From NCBI GenBank assembly GCA_903921455.1, contig CAIXPZ010000020.1:1-52792 (forward strand): a stretch of 52,792 bases of DNA, written 5' to 3'. A program made the position numbers and the translations under genes. The DNA comes from an uncultured Verrucomicrobia subdivision 3 bacterium (lineage in GTDB: Bacteria; Verrucomicrobiota; Verrucomicrobiae; Limisphaerales; UBA11358). Position 1 is the first letter of the stretch. The number at the start of each line of letters is the position of its first letter. The notes below the pieces were generated by a model. That model saw only the letters and a program-made list of their open reading frames with translations. It was not told where the DNA came from and did no database searches. Of the stretch, positions 32,219 through 39,630 are shown one piece after another.

Positions 32219-32371
32219 TCAGTTGGCCGGAAGGTGCGGGCGGTTGAGATACCACAGCAAAACCGCCACCGACAGCACGGCCAATCCGCCCAGCACCAGG
32301 GTGAAATACCAGATTTGCCGCTGGTGCCCGGAGGTTTTGCTTCGGCCGGAGGATCTGCGTTTACGGGACAC
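32219..32371 (-). CDS. Small single-pass membrane protein
   Basis: This 50-residue frame starts with GTG 32371. A very basic N-terminus (SRKRRSSGRSK) is followed by one hydrophobic helix (IWYFTLVLGGLAVLSVAVLLWYL) and a short tail NRPHLPAN. The basic-then-hydrophobic layout predicts an inner-membrane protein with its N-terminus inside. It lies upstream of pilB on the same strand. I recognise no family. No strong Shine-Dalgarno sequence is visible, so the call rests on composition and position. Confidence 0.5.
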   Translation of the reverse strand: MSRKRRSSGRSKTSGHQRQIWYFTLVLGGLAVLSVAVLLWYLNRPHLPAN

Positions 32372-32688
32372 AGGAGAAACGTAGGGCAAGGAATCCGGTC
32401 TGGCAAATCCTTAAGAGCCGGTCGGAACATTCGGAGAGGTGCTGTTTTCACGGCAAAGGTTGGATGGCAAGGCGCGACGAGGGCGAATACCCTACACGAG
32501 TCTGCGACCGAGGAGCAAGGAAGTCAGACGGCTTTTGCTCGCGAAAACCCTACGAGCGGCGGGTCCTTGGCCTTTGAGCTTCGTGGTCGCGGGCGGCACA
32601 GCCCGCTGCGGGGATGCTCCACCCGCTCCGCCTCGCCCCAAGCCAAAAACCCCCGCCGCAACACCGCTCCCAATATTCAGACAGGCTC
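32372..32688. other. Gene-free region with possible structured repeat
   Basis: No convincing gene is seen. Bases 32448-32557 contain paired motifs (AGTCTG with CAGAC; GCGCGACGAGGG and GCTCGCGAAAACCC) and read like a dispersed intergenic repeat or a structured RNA. Bases 32590-32620 hold a GC-rich palindrome around GCGGGCGGCACAGCCCGC. It lies downstream of the minus-strand DUF554 gene. Confidence 0.35.
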
Positions 32689-33408
32689 TCAGCCCAGCCA
32701 CCGGGTCAAGAGCGGCGCGAGCACCAGCGCCGGCAGATAATTCGCCAGCTCCACCCGCCGCACCTCCAGCACCACCAGCGCCGTGGCACAAATCACGAGC
32801 CCGGCGGCGAGGTTCACGGCGGCCAGCCCGTGGTGCGCGGCCAGCCAGGGCCGGGCCAACGCGTGGACCGCCAGCGTCAGGCCGTTAAACCATAAAAACA
32901 CCGGCACCGCCGCCAGCGCCACCGGCCAGCGAAACAGCCGCACAAAACTCAGCGTCGCCAGCCCGTCCATGACCGCCTTCAGCGCGAACGGGAAAAAATA
33001 ATCCGCCAGCCCATCCGTCACCGCGCCCAGGAGTCCCAGCGGCGCGGCGCAAAACAACATCGTGGCGGCCACCAAACCATCCACCGGCCGGCCGGCGGCC
33101 GTTTCACCGCGGGCCAGCAACTGCGCCGCGTGGCGGCCAAGCAGGTTGGACATTTTCTGGAGGGCGAGCAGCCGGCCCAGCAGGTGGCCCAACACGACGG
33201 CCAGCAGCGCGAGGAACAGCTGTTTCAAGACCGAAGAGAAATTGCCGCTGACATTCTGCCAGAGGAGCTGCAGCCCGCAGAACGCGAGGAAGGCGCCCAG
33301 CGCGGACTTGAGGCGGGCCTGCGCCCGCGCCGACAACCCGGAGCGCCCCGCCAAACCAAACAGGGCCCCCAGCAGAATGCCGAGCGCGTTGAGAAAGGCA
33401 CCGATCAC
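32689..33408 (-). CDS. DUF554 family membrane protein
   Basis: About 239 residues from GTG 33408, which gives VIGAFLNALGILLGALFGLAGRSGLSARAQARLKSALGAF, the usual N-terminus of DUF554 (YdfK-type) proteins. The frame is open further upstream to a TTG at 33498, but that part is basic and not family-like. Six or more hydrophobic segments follow, with conserved-looking GLVAATMLFCAAPLGLLGAVTDGL. The function of the family is unknown; the proteins are predicted to be transporters in the inner membrane. It is divergent from the MFS gene that starts 92 bases away. Confidence 0.8.
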   Translation of the reverse strand: MIGAFLNALGILLGALFGLAGRSGLSARAQARLKSALGAFLAFCGLQLLWQNVSGNFSSVLKQLFLALLAVVLGHLLGRLLALQKMSNLLGRHAAQLLARGETAAGRPVDGLVAATMLFCAAPLGLLGAVTDGLADYFFPFALKAVMDGLATLSFVRLFRWPVALAAVPVFLWFNGLTLAVHALARPWLAAHHGLAAVNLAAGLVICATALVVLEVRRVELANYLPALVLAPLLTRWLG

Positions 33409-33499
33409 CGGGAGATTGTGCCGCGCCGCCGGAGCGATGCAAACGAAGAAATGTTTCCCTTCGCGCGCCGCCCGCCCTAAAATCCGCGCGCCAAACAAA

Positions 33500-34789
33500 A
33501 TGTCCGTGCCAAAAAAAACCTCGCCGTGGTCGTGGGTGCCGACGCTTTACCTCGCGGAAGGGCTGCCCTATGCGCTGGTGATGTCGGTGGCGCTGGTGTT
33601 CTACCAAAACCTCGGCGTGCCGAACGCGGAGAACACTTTTCTCGTCGGCCTGCTTTACCTGCCGTGGGTGGTCAAGCCGCTGTGGAGCCCGGCGGTGGAC
33701 CTCCTGAAAACGCGGCGGGGGTGGAGCTGGACGATGCAGCTGCTCGTCGGCGCGGCGCTGGCCGGCGCGGCGCTCGCGGCGCCGACGGCACATTTCCTGG
33801 CGGCCACGCTGGCGTTTTTCTGGCTGCTGGCGTTCGCCTCCGCCACGCATGACGTGGCGGCGGACGGCTTTTACCTGCTCGCGCTGACGGAGCATGAGCA
33901 AGCGTGGTTCAACGGCATCCGCACGACGTTTTATCGCATCGCGGGCATCCTGGCGAAAGGCCAGCTCGTCATCCTGGCGGGAATCCTGGCGGCGCAGTCC
34001 GGCAGTTTTCCGGCCGCGTGGTCGCTGGTCTTCGGCCTCGTGGCCATCGTCATGGCGCTGCTGGGTATTTATCACCGCTGGATCCTGCCGCGCCCGGCGG
34101 GCGACCGGCCAGCGGGCGCCGGCCGCAACCATTTCCCGGGCGAATTTTCCAAAACCTTCACCGCGTTTTTCCAAAAGCCGAACATCGGCGTCGCGCTGCT
34201 GTTCCTGCTGATTTACCGATTCGGCGAGGCGCAGATGATGCCGGTGACGCAGCTGTTCCTGCTCGACGCAAAGACCCACGGCGGGCTGGGCCTGACCAAC
34301 GCGCAGGTCGGTTTCGCCTACAACACCGTCGGGGTGATCGCGCTCATCACGGGCGGGCTGCTCGGCGGCTTTGCGATCGCGCGGCGCGGGCTGAAATTCT
34401 GGCTATGGCCGATGCTGCTGGCGATCCACCTGCCGGACGCGGTGTTCGTGTGGCTCGCGGCCGCGCAGCCGCAAAACCTGTCCGCCATCGGCGCGGGCAT
34501 CGCGGTCGAGCAGTTCGGCTACGGCTTCGGCTTCGCGTTTTTCATGCTCTACATGCTCTACCTGGCCCGCGGCGCGCACGCCACGGCGCACTACGCGCTA
34601 TGCACCGGCTTCATGGCGCTGGGCATGATGGTGCCCGGCCTGTGGAGCGGCTGGCTGCAATCGCAGCTCGGCTACCAACTGTTTTTCGCCTGGGTGATCC
34701 TGGCGACGATCCCCAGCTTCCTGGTCGCGCGGAACATCCCGCTGGAGGCGGAATTCGGGCGCCGCCGCCCTCCGGAGCGCGCGAAATAA
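33500..34789 (+). CDS. AmpG-like MFS permease
   Basis: The 429-residue protein starts at ATG 33500 (MSVPKKTSPWSW). The N-terminus WVPTLYLAEGLPYALVMSVALVFYQNLG closely follows the AmpG/PAT-type pattern, with LPWVVKPLWSPAVDLLKTRRGW in the first loop. About twelve hydrophobic segments are present, and HDVAADGFYLLAL matches the conserved D-x-x-x-D-G motif of these permeases. AmpG imports muropeptides during cell-wall recycling; a substrate cannot be proved here. The next gene starts 42 bases downstream on the same strand. Confidence 0.82.
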   Translation: MSVPKKTSPWSWVPTLYLAEGLPYALVMSVALVFYQNLGVPNAENTFLVGLLYLPWVVKPLWSPAVDLLKTRRGWSWTMQLLVGAALAGAALAAPTAHFLAATLAFFWLLAFASATHDVAADGFYLLALTEHEQAWFNGIRTTFYRIAGILAKGQLVILAGILAAQSGSFPAAWSLVFGLVAIVMALLGIYHRWILPRPAGDRPAGAGRNHFPGEFSKTFTAFFQKPNIGVALLFLLIYRFGEAQMMPVTQLFLLDAKTHGGLGLTNAQVGFAYNTVGVIALITGGLLGGFAIARRGLKFWLWPMLLAIHLPDAVFVWLAAAQPQNLSAIGAGIAVEQFGYGFGFAFFMLYMLYLARGAHATAHYALCTGFMALGMMVPGLWSGWLQSQLGYQLFFAWVILATIPSFLVARNIPLEAEFGRRRPPERAK

Positions 34790-34831
34790 ATTGCTTTGAA
34801 CGCGCCGCGCCGGACAGAATCCAAGTTCACG

Positions 34832-35986
34832 ATGAAACCGCACCGCCTGCTCCTGCTGCTCGCCGTCCTGGCGGCCGCCGTGCCCGCCCGCGCCGACCGG
34901 CCGGCCACCGCGCCCGCGCCCCGGCCCAGCATCCTCCTCATCCAATGCCACGACCTCGCGCGCGGCGACCTGAGCTGCTACGGCCAGACGAATTTTCAGA
35001 CGCCCAACCTCGACCGGCTCGCGCAGGAAGGCATCCGCTTCACGCATTACACCGGCGGCGCGGACAGCGCGGCGACCACGGCGGAACTGCTCGCGGGAAC
35101 AATCACCGCGCCGGCCGCCGAGGAGGCTAATCTGGCGCAGCGGCTCCGGGCCAGCGGCTATCACACCGGCCTCATCGGCGAATGGAGCCAGGGCGGCCCG
35201 CCGTGGACGCACGGGTTTGACGAGTTCGCGGGCTTCCTGGAGGACGCGGAAGGGACGAATTATTTTCCGGAATACGTCTGGCGCCACGCGCCCAAGAGCA
35301 TCTACAACGAGACGACCAAAACCTTCGAGGCCTTCACCGGCAAAGAATCGCTGTATCCGAACCTCGGCGGCAAGCAGGGCCAATATCTGCCGGAGGTGCT
35401 CACCAAGGCGATGGTCAACTTCGTGCGCGTCAACGAGCCGGACGCCGCCAACCAGTTCCGCCCGTTCTTCCTGCTCGTGAACCTGCCCGCCCCGCGCTCC
35501 GCGACGGCGGGGGCGGACCACTTCCCCGTGCCCAGCGACGCGCCGTTCACGGGCGAGGCGTGGCCGCAGGCCGCCAAGGACCGCGCGGCGCTGATCACGC
35601 GGCTCGACAGCAACATCGGCCGGCTGTTCGAGCAGTTGAACAAAATGAAGCAGAGCAACAACGTGGCGATCTTTTTCACCGCCAGCTCCGCGCCGGAACC
35701 CTTTGCGAACACCAACCTCAACTTCCTCCTGCCCGCCGGCGATTTCCGCCGCGCCCACCCGGCGCCGGCCCTGCCGCTGCTCGCGCGCTGGCCGCAGCAA
35801 ATCCCCGGCGGCCGCGTGAGCAATGCGAAGTGCAGCGTGCTGGACCTGACGCCCACGGCGCTGGCGCTCGGGCAGATCAAACCGGCGGAGGGGATGACGG
35901 GGATTTCACTGCTGCCAAACCTGCTGGGCGCGACCGGCCAGATCGCGCCGGATGTCACCGACCCGCGGAAGCCGCAAGGCGAATAA
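34832..35986 (+). CDS. Sulfatase-fold protein lacking catalytic residues
   Basis: The 384-residue protein starts at ATG 34832. A signal peptide (residues 1-21) is followed by a recognisable type I sulfatase framework: ILLIQCHDLARGDLSCYGQTNFQTPNLDRLAQEGIRFTHYTGG, then LRASGYHTGLIGEW and HGFDEFAGFL. The key positions are altered. The metal-binding DD is H40-D41. The C/S-x-P-x-R site is S79-A-A-T-T, without Pro or Arg. The usual DNG is TASSAPE. It is also shorter than typical sulfatases. Sulfatase activity is therefore unlikely, and a binding or scaffold role is a guess. It would be periplasmic or secreted. It ends two bases before the converging stop of a small membrane gene. Confidence 0.8.
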   Translation: MKPHRLLLLLAVLAAAVPARADRPATAPAPRPSILLIQCHDLARGDLSCYGQTNFQTPNLDRLAQEGIRFTHYTGGADSAATTAELLAGTITAPAAEEANLAQRLRASGYHTGLIGEWSQGGPPWTHGFDEFAGFLEDAEGTNYFPEYVWRHAPKSIYNETTKTFEAFTGKESLYPNLGGKQGQYLPEVLTKAMVNFVRVNEPDAANQFRPFFLLVNLPAPRSATAGADHFPVPSDAPFTGEAWPQAAKDRAALITRLDSNIGRLFEQLNKMKQSNNVAIFFTASSAPEPFANTNLNFLLPAGDFRRAHPAPALPLLARWPQQIPGGRVSNAKCSVLDLTPTALALGQIKPAEGMTGISLLPNLLGATGQIAPDVTDPRKPQGE

Positions 35987-35987
35987 T

Positions 35988-36161
35988 TCAGCGCGCGGGC
36001 GCGGCCGCCGGCAGCGGCGAGAAGTCGCGCTGGCTGGCCACCTTGCGCGCGGCGAAGCCCACCCACACCACGGCCAGCACGAGGGCGAGCACCACCGCCG
36101 CCGCCGCAAACCACGGCCAGCGGTAAGTCGGTTTCGGAGGCTTTTGATCGGGGCCGGTCAT
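35988..36161 (-). CDS. Small single-pass membrane protein
   Basis: This 57-residue frame runs from ATG 36161: MTGPDQKPPKPTYRWPW, a hydrophobic helix (FAAAAVVLALVLAVVWVGFAA), then RKVASQRDFSPLPAAAPAR. The Pro-rich cytoplasmic-looking start, single helix and basic flank look like a real protein. It lies between two plus-strand genes, converging on the sulfatase-like gene and diverging from the MFS gene 97 bases away. No family is recognised. Confidence 0.55.
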   Translation of the reverse strand: MTGPDQKPPKPTYRWPWFAAAAVVLALVLAVVWVGFAARKVASQRDFSPLPAAAPAR

Positions 36162-36258
36162 GGCGCGGACATTCTCGCACGGATTCGCCCGGCCGCAAGC
36201 GCGCAGGGTGTTTCAAAACTCGACCGCGCGGTTTTTTGCGGTAGATTGCGCACGCTGC

Positions 36259-37626
36259 ATGCACGAAAATGAAACCCGAGAGGATCTGCAGCCGACGCTC
36301 CCCGACGCCGGCCGGCAGACCTACGCGGTTTTCCGCAACCCGGATTTCACGCGCTACCTGATCGCGCGCTTCATCGCGGCGCTCGGCTCGCAGATGCTGG
36401 TCACGGCGCTGGACTGGGAACTCTACAAGCGCGCGCACTCCGGGCTGGCGCTCGGATTCGTCGGGCTGTCGCTGATGGTGCCGATGATCCTGTGCACGCT
36501 GCCGGCGGGGCAGGTCGCGGACCGGTTCAACCGCAAGAAAATCATCCTCGGCGCCACGCTCACGCTGGGCCTCGCCAGCCTAGGGCTCACGCTCACCTCG
36601 GCATTCATCCCGCTCGATCAGAACGTCGCGATGTTCCAAGGCTTCGCCTACACGCTGCTCGTGGTCGTCGGCGTAGCGCGGACCTTTCTGTGGCCGGCGA
36701 GCGCGGCGTTCGTCACGGCGCTGGTCGCGCGCCAGGAGCTGCCGCGCGCCATCACCTTCAACAGCGGCGCGTTCCAGCTCTCGTGCGTGCTGGGACCCTC
36801 GGCGGCGGGCGTGCTCATCTGGCTCACGCACGGCGCGTGGCTGGTGTATGCGGTCAACGTCGTGGCCGCGCTCGTCTGCGTCGCGCTGGTGGCGGGCATC
36901 CGGCACGAACACAAGATCCCCCCGCGCGAGCCGGTCTCGCTCAAGAGCCTCATCACCGGCTTCGATTTCGTCTATCACAACAAGATCATTCTCGGCCTCA
37001 TCACGCTGGACATGTTCGCCGTGCTGCTCGGCGGCTCGGTGACGCTGCTGCCGATCTTTGCGGACGAAATCATCCCCCTGCACAACGGCGCGGAGGGCGT
37101 GGGGCTGGGCCTGCTGCGCGCGGCCATCCCCATCGGCGCGATCGCCTGCGTGTTCTTCCTCGCGCACCGGCCGCCGCTGCAACAAGCCGGCCGCACCATG
37201 CTGCTGTGCGTGGCGATCTTCGGCGCGGCGACGATCCTGTTCGGCCTGGCGAACCGCCAATGCCTCGGCGGCCTGCTGCCGGCGGCGGACGGCGCGTGGT
37301 TCTGGGTGGCCTTCGGGCTGATGGTGCTGTGCGGCGCGGTGGACAATGTGAGCGTGGTGGTGCGCGCGACGCTGGTGCAGCTCCTGACGCCGGACGACAA
37401 GCGCGGGCGCGTGTCGGCGGTGAACAGCCTGTTCATCGGCACCTCGAACGAGCTGGGCGGGTTCGAATCCGGCGTGACGCAGCATCTATTCGGGCCGGTG
37501 CTGGGGCAGACCATGGCGACGGGGGCGATCTTATCCACGGTGGCGGGCGGGTTCGGGACGATGGTCACCGTGCTGGTGGTGGCGTGGCTCTGGCCGCAAA
37601 TCCGCCGGTATGGGAAATTGTCGTAA
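36259..37626 (+). CDS. MFS_3 (EntS-like) exporter
   Basis: The 455-residue protein starts at ATG 36259 (MHENETRE); codons upstream in frame look non-coding. There are about twelve hydrophobic segments. Signature features are FTRYLIARFIAALGSQMLVTALDWELYKR at the first helix, the loop motif GQVADRFNRKK between helices 2 and 3, and a late QLLTPDDKRGRVSAVNSLFIGTSNELGGFESG, typical of the EntS/MFS_3 group. These proteins export siderophores or drugs by proton antiport. No siderophore genes are nearby, so the substrate is open. Confidence 0.87.
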   Translation: MHENETREDLQPTLPDAGRQTYAVFRNPDFTRYLIARFIAALGSQMLVTALDWELYKRAHSGLALGFVGLSLMVPMILCTLPAGQVADRFNRKKIILGATLTLGLASLGLTLTSAFIPLDQNVAMFQGFAYTLLVVVGVARTFLWPASAAFVTALVARQELPRAITFNSGAFQLSCVLGPSAAGVLIWLTHGAWLVYAVNVVAALVCVALVAGIRHEHKIPPREPVSLKSLITGFDFVYHNKIILGLITLDMFAVLLGGSVTLLPIFADEIIPLHNGAEGVGLGLLRAAIPIGAIACVFFLAHRPPLQQAGRTMLLCVAIFGAATILFGLANRQCLGGLLPAADGAWFWVAFGLMVLCGAVDNVSVVVRATLVQLLTPDDKRGRVSAVNSLFIGTSNELGGFESGVTQHLFGPVLGQTMATGAILSTVAGGFGTMVTVLVVAWLWPQIRRYGKLS

Positions 37627-37747
37627 CCGAGTTAACCGCCCCGCCGGCTCCCGGCATAAGCCGCAGGCAGAAAGACCGGCAGCACTGGCCAGAATGGGCT
37701 TGAGAAGCCCCGGCCCGGAAATACAATCGCAACAACCCCAACTCACC

Positions 37748-38914
37748 ATGGACTTGAAGCCAAAGGGAATCTCCCGGTTTAGGCCAGCCGCCAGCAGGCG
37801 ATCATCCCTGGGGGCATCCCTGACGGGTCTCGCCATCGCCGTGGCCGTGGCCACGAGTCCCGCTCAAACCAACGATCCGGCGGCAGCCAACGCGGTTGCG
37901 CCGGAACGGATGCGACAGGTTTATGACGAGGTCAAAACGCCGTTCAAATACGGCGTCATCCTCCGCGGCGAGACGAACCAGATCGTGGATTGCCCCAGCA
38001 TTTTCCGCCAAAGCGGCCAGTGGTATATGGTCTATGTGGGCAACACCCAAAAGACCGGCTACGAGACCTTTCTCGCCCGCAGCGCCGACCTGTTGCATTG
38101 GGAGAAGCTGGGGAAAATCATGAGCTTCCGGCCCGGCGGCTGGGACCAGTGGCAGGTGGACGGGGGGATCGCGCTCGGCGATCCGACGTGGGGCGGCAGC
38201 AGCGAGCTGCAAACCTACGCCGGCAAATATTGGATGTCCTACATCGGCGGCGGACGCCAAGGCTACGAAACCGATCCGCTGGCCATCGGCATCGCGTGGA
38301 CGAAGACGCCGACGGAGGCGAAGGAGTGGACCGCCATCGCCGGGAATCCGGTATTGAGCCGCGAGCAGCCCGGGGTGCGCGAGTTTGAAAAAATGACGCT
38401 CTACAAAAGCCAGATCATCCGCGATGAAAGCAGGACATTGGGCCATCCCCTGGTGATGTATTACAACGGCAAGCTCAAGAACGGGTTTGAGCGGATCGGC
38501 ATGGCGGTTTCGGATGACATGATTCACTGGCAGCGTTACGGCGCGGAGCCGGTGGTCGCCAACGGCGGGGAAAAACAGCACGGCATCAGCGGCGATCCAC
38601 AGATCGTGCGGATGGGCGATCTCTGGGTGATGTTTTACTTCGGGGCCTTCTGGCAACCGGGGGCGTTCGACACCTTCGCGTGTTCCCCTGACCTGGTTCA
38701 CTGGACGAAATGGACGGGGCCGCACCTCGTCCAGCCCTCGGAGCCCTGGGACAAGCAGTATGCCCACAAACCCTGGGTGATCAAGCACGCCGGCGTGGTC
38801 TATCATTTCTACTGCGCGGTCGGCGACCAGGGCCGCGTCATTGCGCTAGCGACCTCCAAGGACCTGCTGCCCCAGGCGGAGTTTCGGCGCGACACGCGGA
38901 CGGGGCAGAAATAG
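37748..38914 (+). CDS. Secreted five-bladed beta-propeller glycoside hydrolase (GH43/GH32-like)
   Basis: The 388-residue protein starts at ATG 37748. A long basic signal peptide with SRRSSLGAS before the hydrophobic stretch could be Sec or Tat type. Blades show the recurrent pattern of GH43/GH32/GH130-type propellers: VDCPSIFRQSGQWYMVYVGN, YETFLARSADLLHWEKLG, IGMAVSDDMIHWQRYG, GDPQIVRMGDLWVMFYFG and HKPWVIKHAGVVYHFYCAVG. The Asp residues in VDCPSI and GDPQIV are candidates for active-site acids. It probably trims plant or algal glycans outside the cytoplasm. The exact family and substrate are unresolved. It starts 121 bases after the MFS gene. Confidence 0.75.
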   Translation: MDLKPKGISRFRPAASRRSSLGASLTGLAIAVAVATSPAQTNDPAAANAVAPERMRQVYDEVKTPFKYGVILRGETNQIVDCPSIFRQSGQWYMVYVGNTQKTGYETFLARSADLLHWEKLGKIMSFRPGGWDQWQVDGGIALGDPTWGGSSELQTYAGKYWMSYIGGGRQGYETDPLAIGIAWTKTPTEAKEWTAIAGNPVLSREQPGVREFEKMTLYKSQIIRDESRTLGHPLVMYYNGKLKNGFERIGMAVSDDMIHWQRYGAEPVVANGGEKQHGISGDPQIVRMGDLWVMFYFGAFWQPGAFDTFACSPDLVHWTKWTGPHLVQPSEPWDKQYAHKPWVIKHAGVVYHFYCAVGDQGRVIALATSKDLLPQAEFRRDTRTGQK

Positions 38915-38959
38915 GGTTCGGGGACGGGAAACTTTATCTGTCTAGGCATCAATTGGTTT

Positions 38960-39307
38960 ATGTTTGGGCCCCTAATACAGAAATTATTCAGCAAGTTCCT
39001 TTTTCTTTTCTGGTTCGCGGTTACTTGTCCGCCAGTTTTGCTAGTCGTCTGGTTTTTCCACAATCACGAAAACCTTCGAGCAAATTTTGGAGTGATTGGA
39101 TTTATCCTCATTTTAATTTGGTTTTTTGGAAGTTGGTGGCTTGGCATGACAACTTCTCGCTATATGTTTGCTGAGAAGAAAATGTTTTTGGAAGCAGTAA
39201 AGTGCACACTTATAGACCTCCGGTTTAAGCTAGCTTTCATCCCCGTATTGGGGGCTTGGTTTACACCTGACGAAGATAAGACCAAAAATGATGATGGTGA
39301 TGTCTAA
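38960..39307 (+). CDS. Small two-helix membrane protein, AT-rich
   Basis: This 115-residue protein has two hydrophobic helices (about residues 11-31, FLFLFWFAVTCPPVLLVVWFF, and 44-62, VIGFILILIWFFGSWWLG), followed by a basic/hydrophobic tail ending in DEDKTKNDDGDV. Its codons are far richer in A and T than the neighbouring genes, which suggests recent acquisition. A terminator-like hairpin follows within 40 bases. No family is recognised. Confidence 0.7.
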   Translation: MFGPLIQKLFSKFLFLFWFAVTCPPVLLVVWFFHNHENLRANFGVIGFILILIWFFGSWWLGMTTSRYMFAEKKMFLEAVKCTLIDLRFKLAFIPVLGAWFTPDEDKTKNDDGDV

Positions 39308-39334
39308 ATTGAGCCAATTCATTTCTCCTAAACA

Positions 39335-39366
39335 AAAAACGCCCCACAATCCTTTGCGGGGCGTTT
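39335..39366 (+). terminator. Rho-independent-like terminator
   Basis: Stem ACGCCCC (39339-39345) / GGGGCGT (39358-39364) with a 12-nt loop, an A-run before and TTT after. It lies 28 bases past the stop of the AT-rich membrane gene. The T-run is short, so strength is uncertain. Confidence 0.6.
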
Positions 39367-39373
39367 GGCTTTC

Positions 39374-39515
39374 AGCGCCGTCGGCGCGGCATATTTGTAG
39401 TCCATCGTCCCAAAAGCATTCAGCTCCGTAGGAGCGGCATATTCCGATGTCGCTCCTACGGAGCTGGCGTTTTCTTTGATCCGGTTTTCTACAAAGATGC
39501 CGCGCCGACGGCGCT
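39374..39515. repeat. Nested palindromic element
   Basis: The outer arms of 27 bases (39374-39400 and 39489-39515) are inverted copies with one mismatch. Inside them, 20-base arms (39421-39440 and 39447-39466; CAGCTCCGTAGGAGCGGCAT type) pair with one mismatch around a 6-base loop. Each arm half is itself a short palindrome (GCGCCGTCGGCGC; CTCCGTAGGAG). The whole is about 142 bp with no coding potential and resembles a small non-autonomous mobile or REP-type composite. Confidence 0.8.
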
Positions 39516-39540
39516 CAAATCGGGTTGCATCCCGCCTCGA

Positions 39541-39573
39541 AATAAAAACCGCCCCGCAATTGCTCGCGAGGCG
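39541..39573 (-). terminator. Terminator for the phosphoesterase gene
   Basis: On the minus strand stem CGCCTCGC (39566-39573) pairs with GCGGGGCG (39550-39557), with one G-U/mismatch position, followed by GGTTTTTATT. It lies about 60 bases past the stop at 39631. The same hairpin could also work in the other direction (GCGTTTCG). Confidence 0.6.
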
Positions 39574-39630
39574 TTTCGCAATTAAACCACTGGCTTCAGC
39601 CTTGCCGGCATTCCACCCGGCGGCGGCCCG

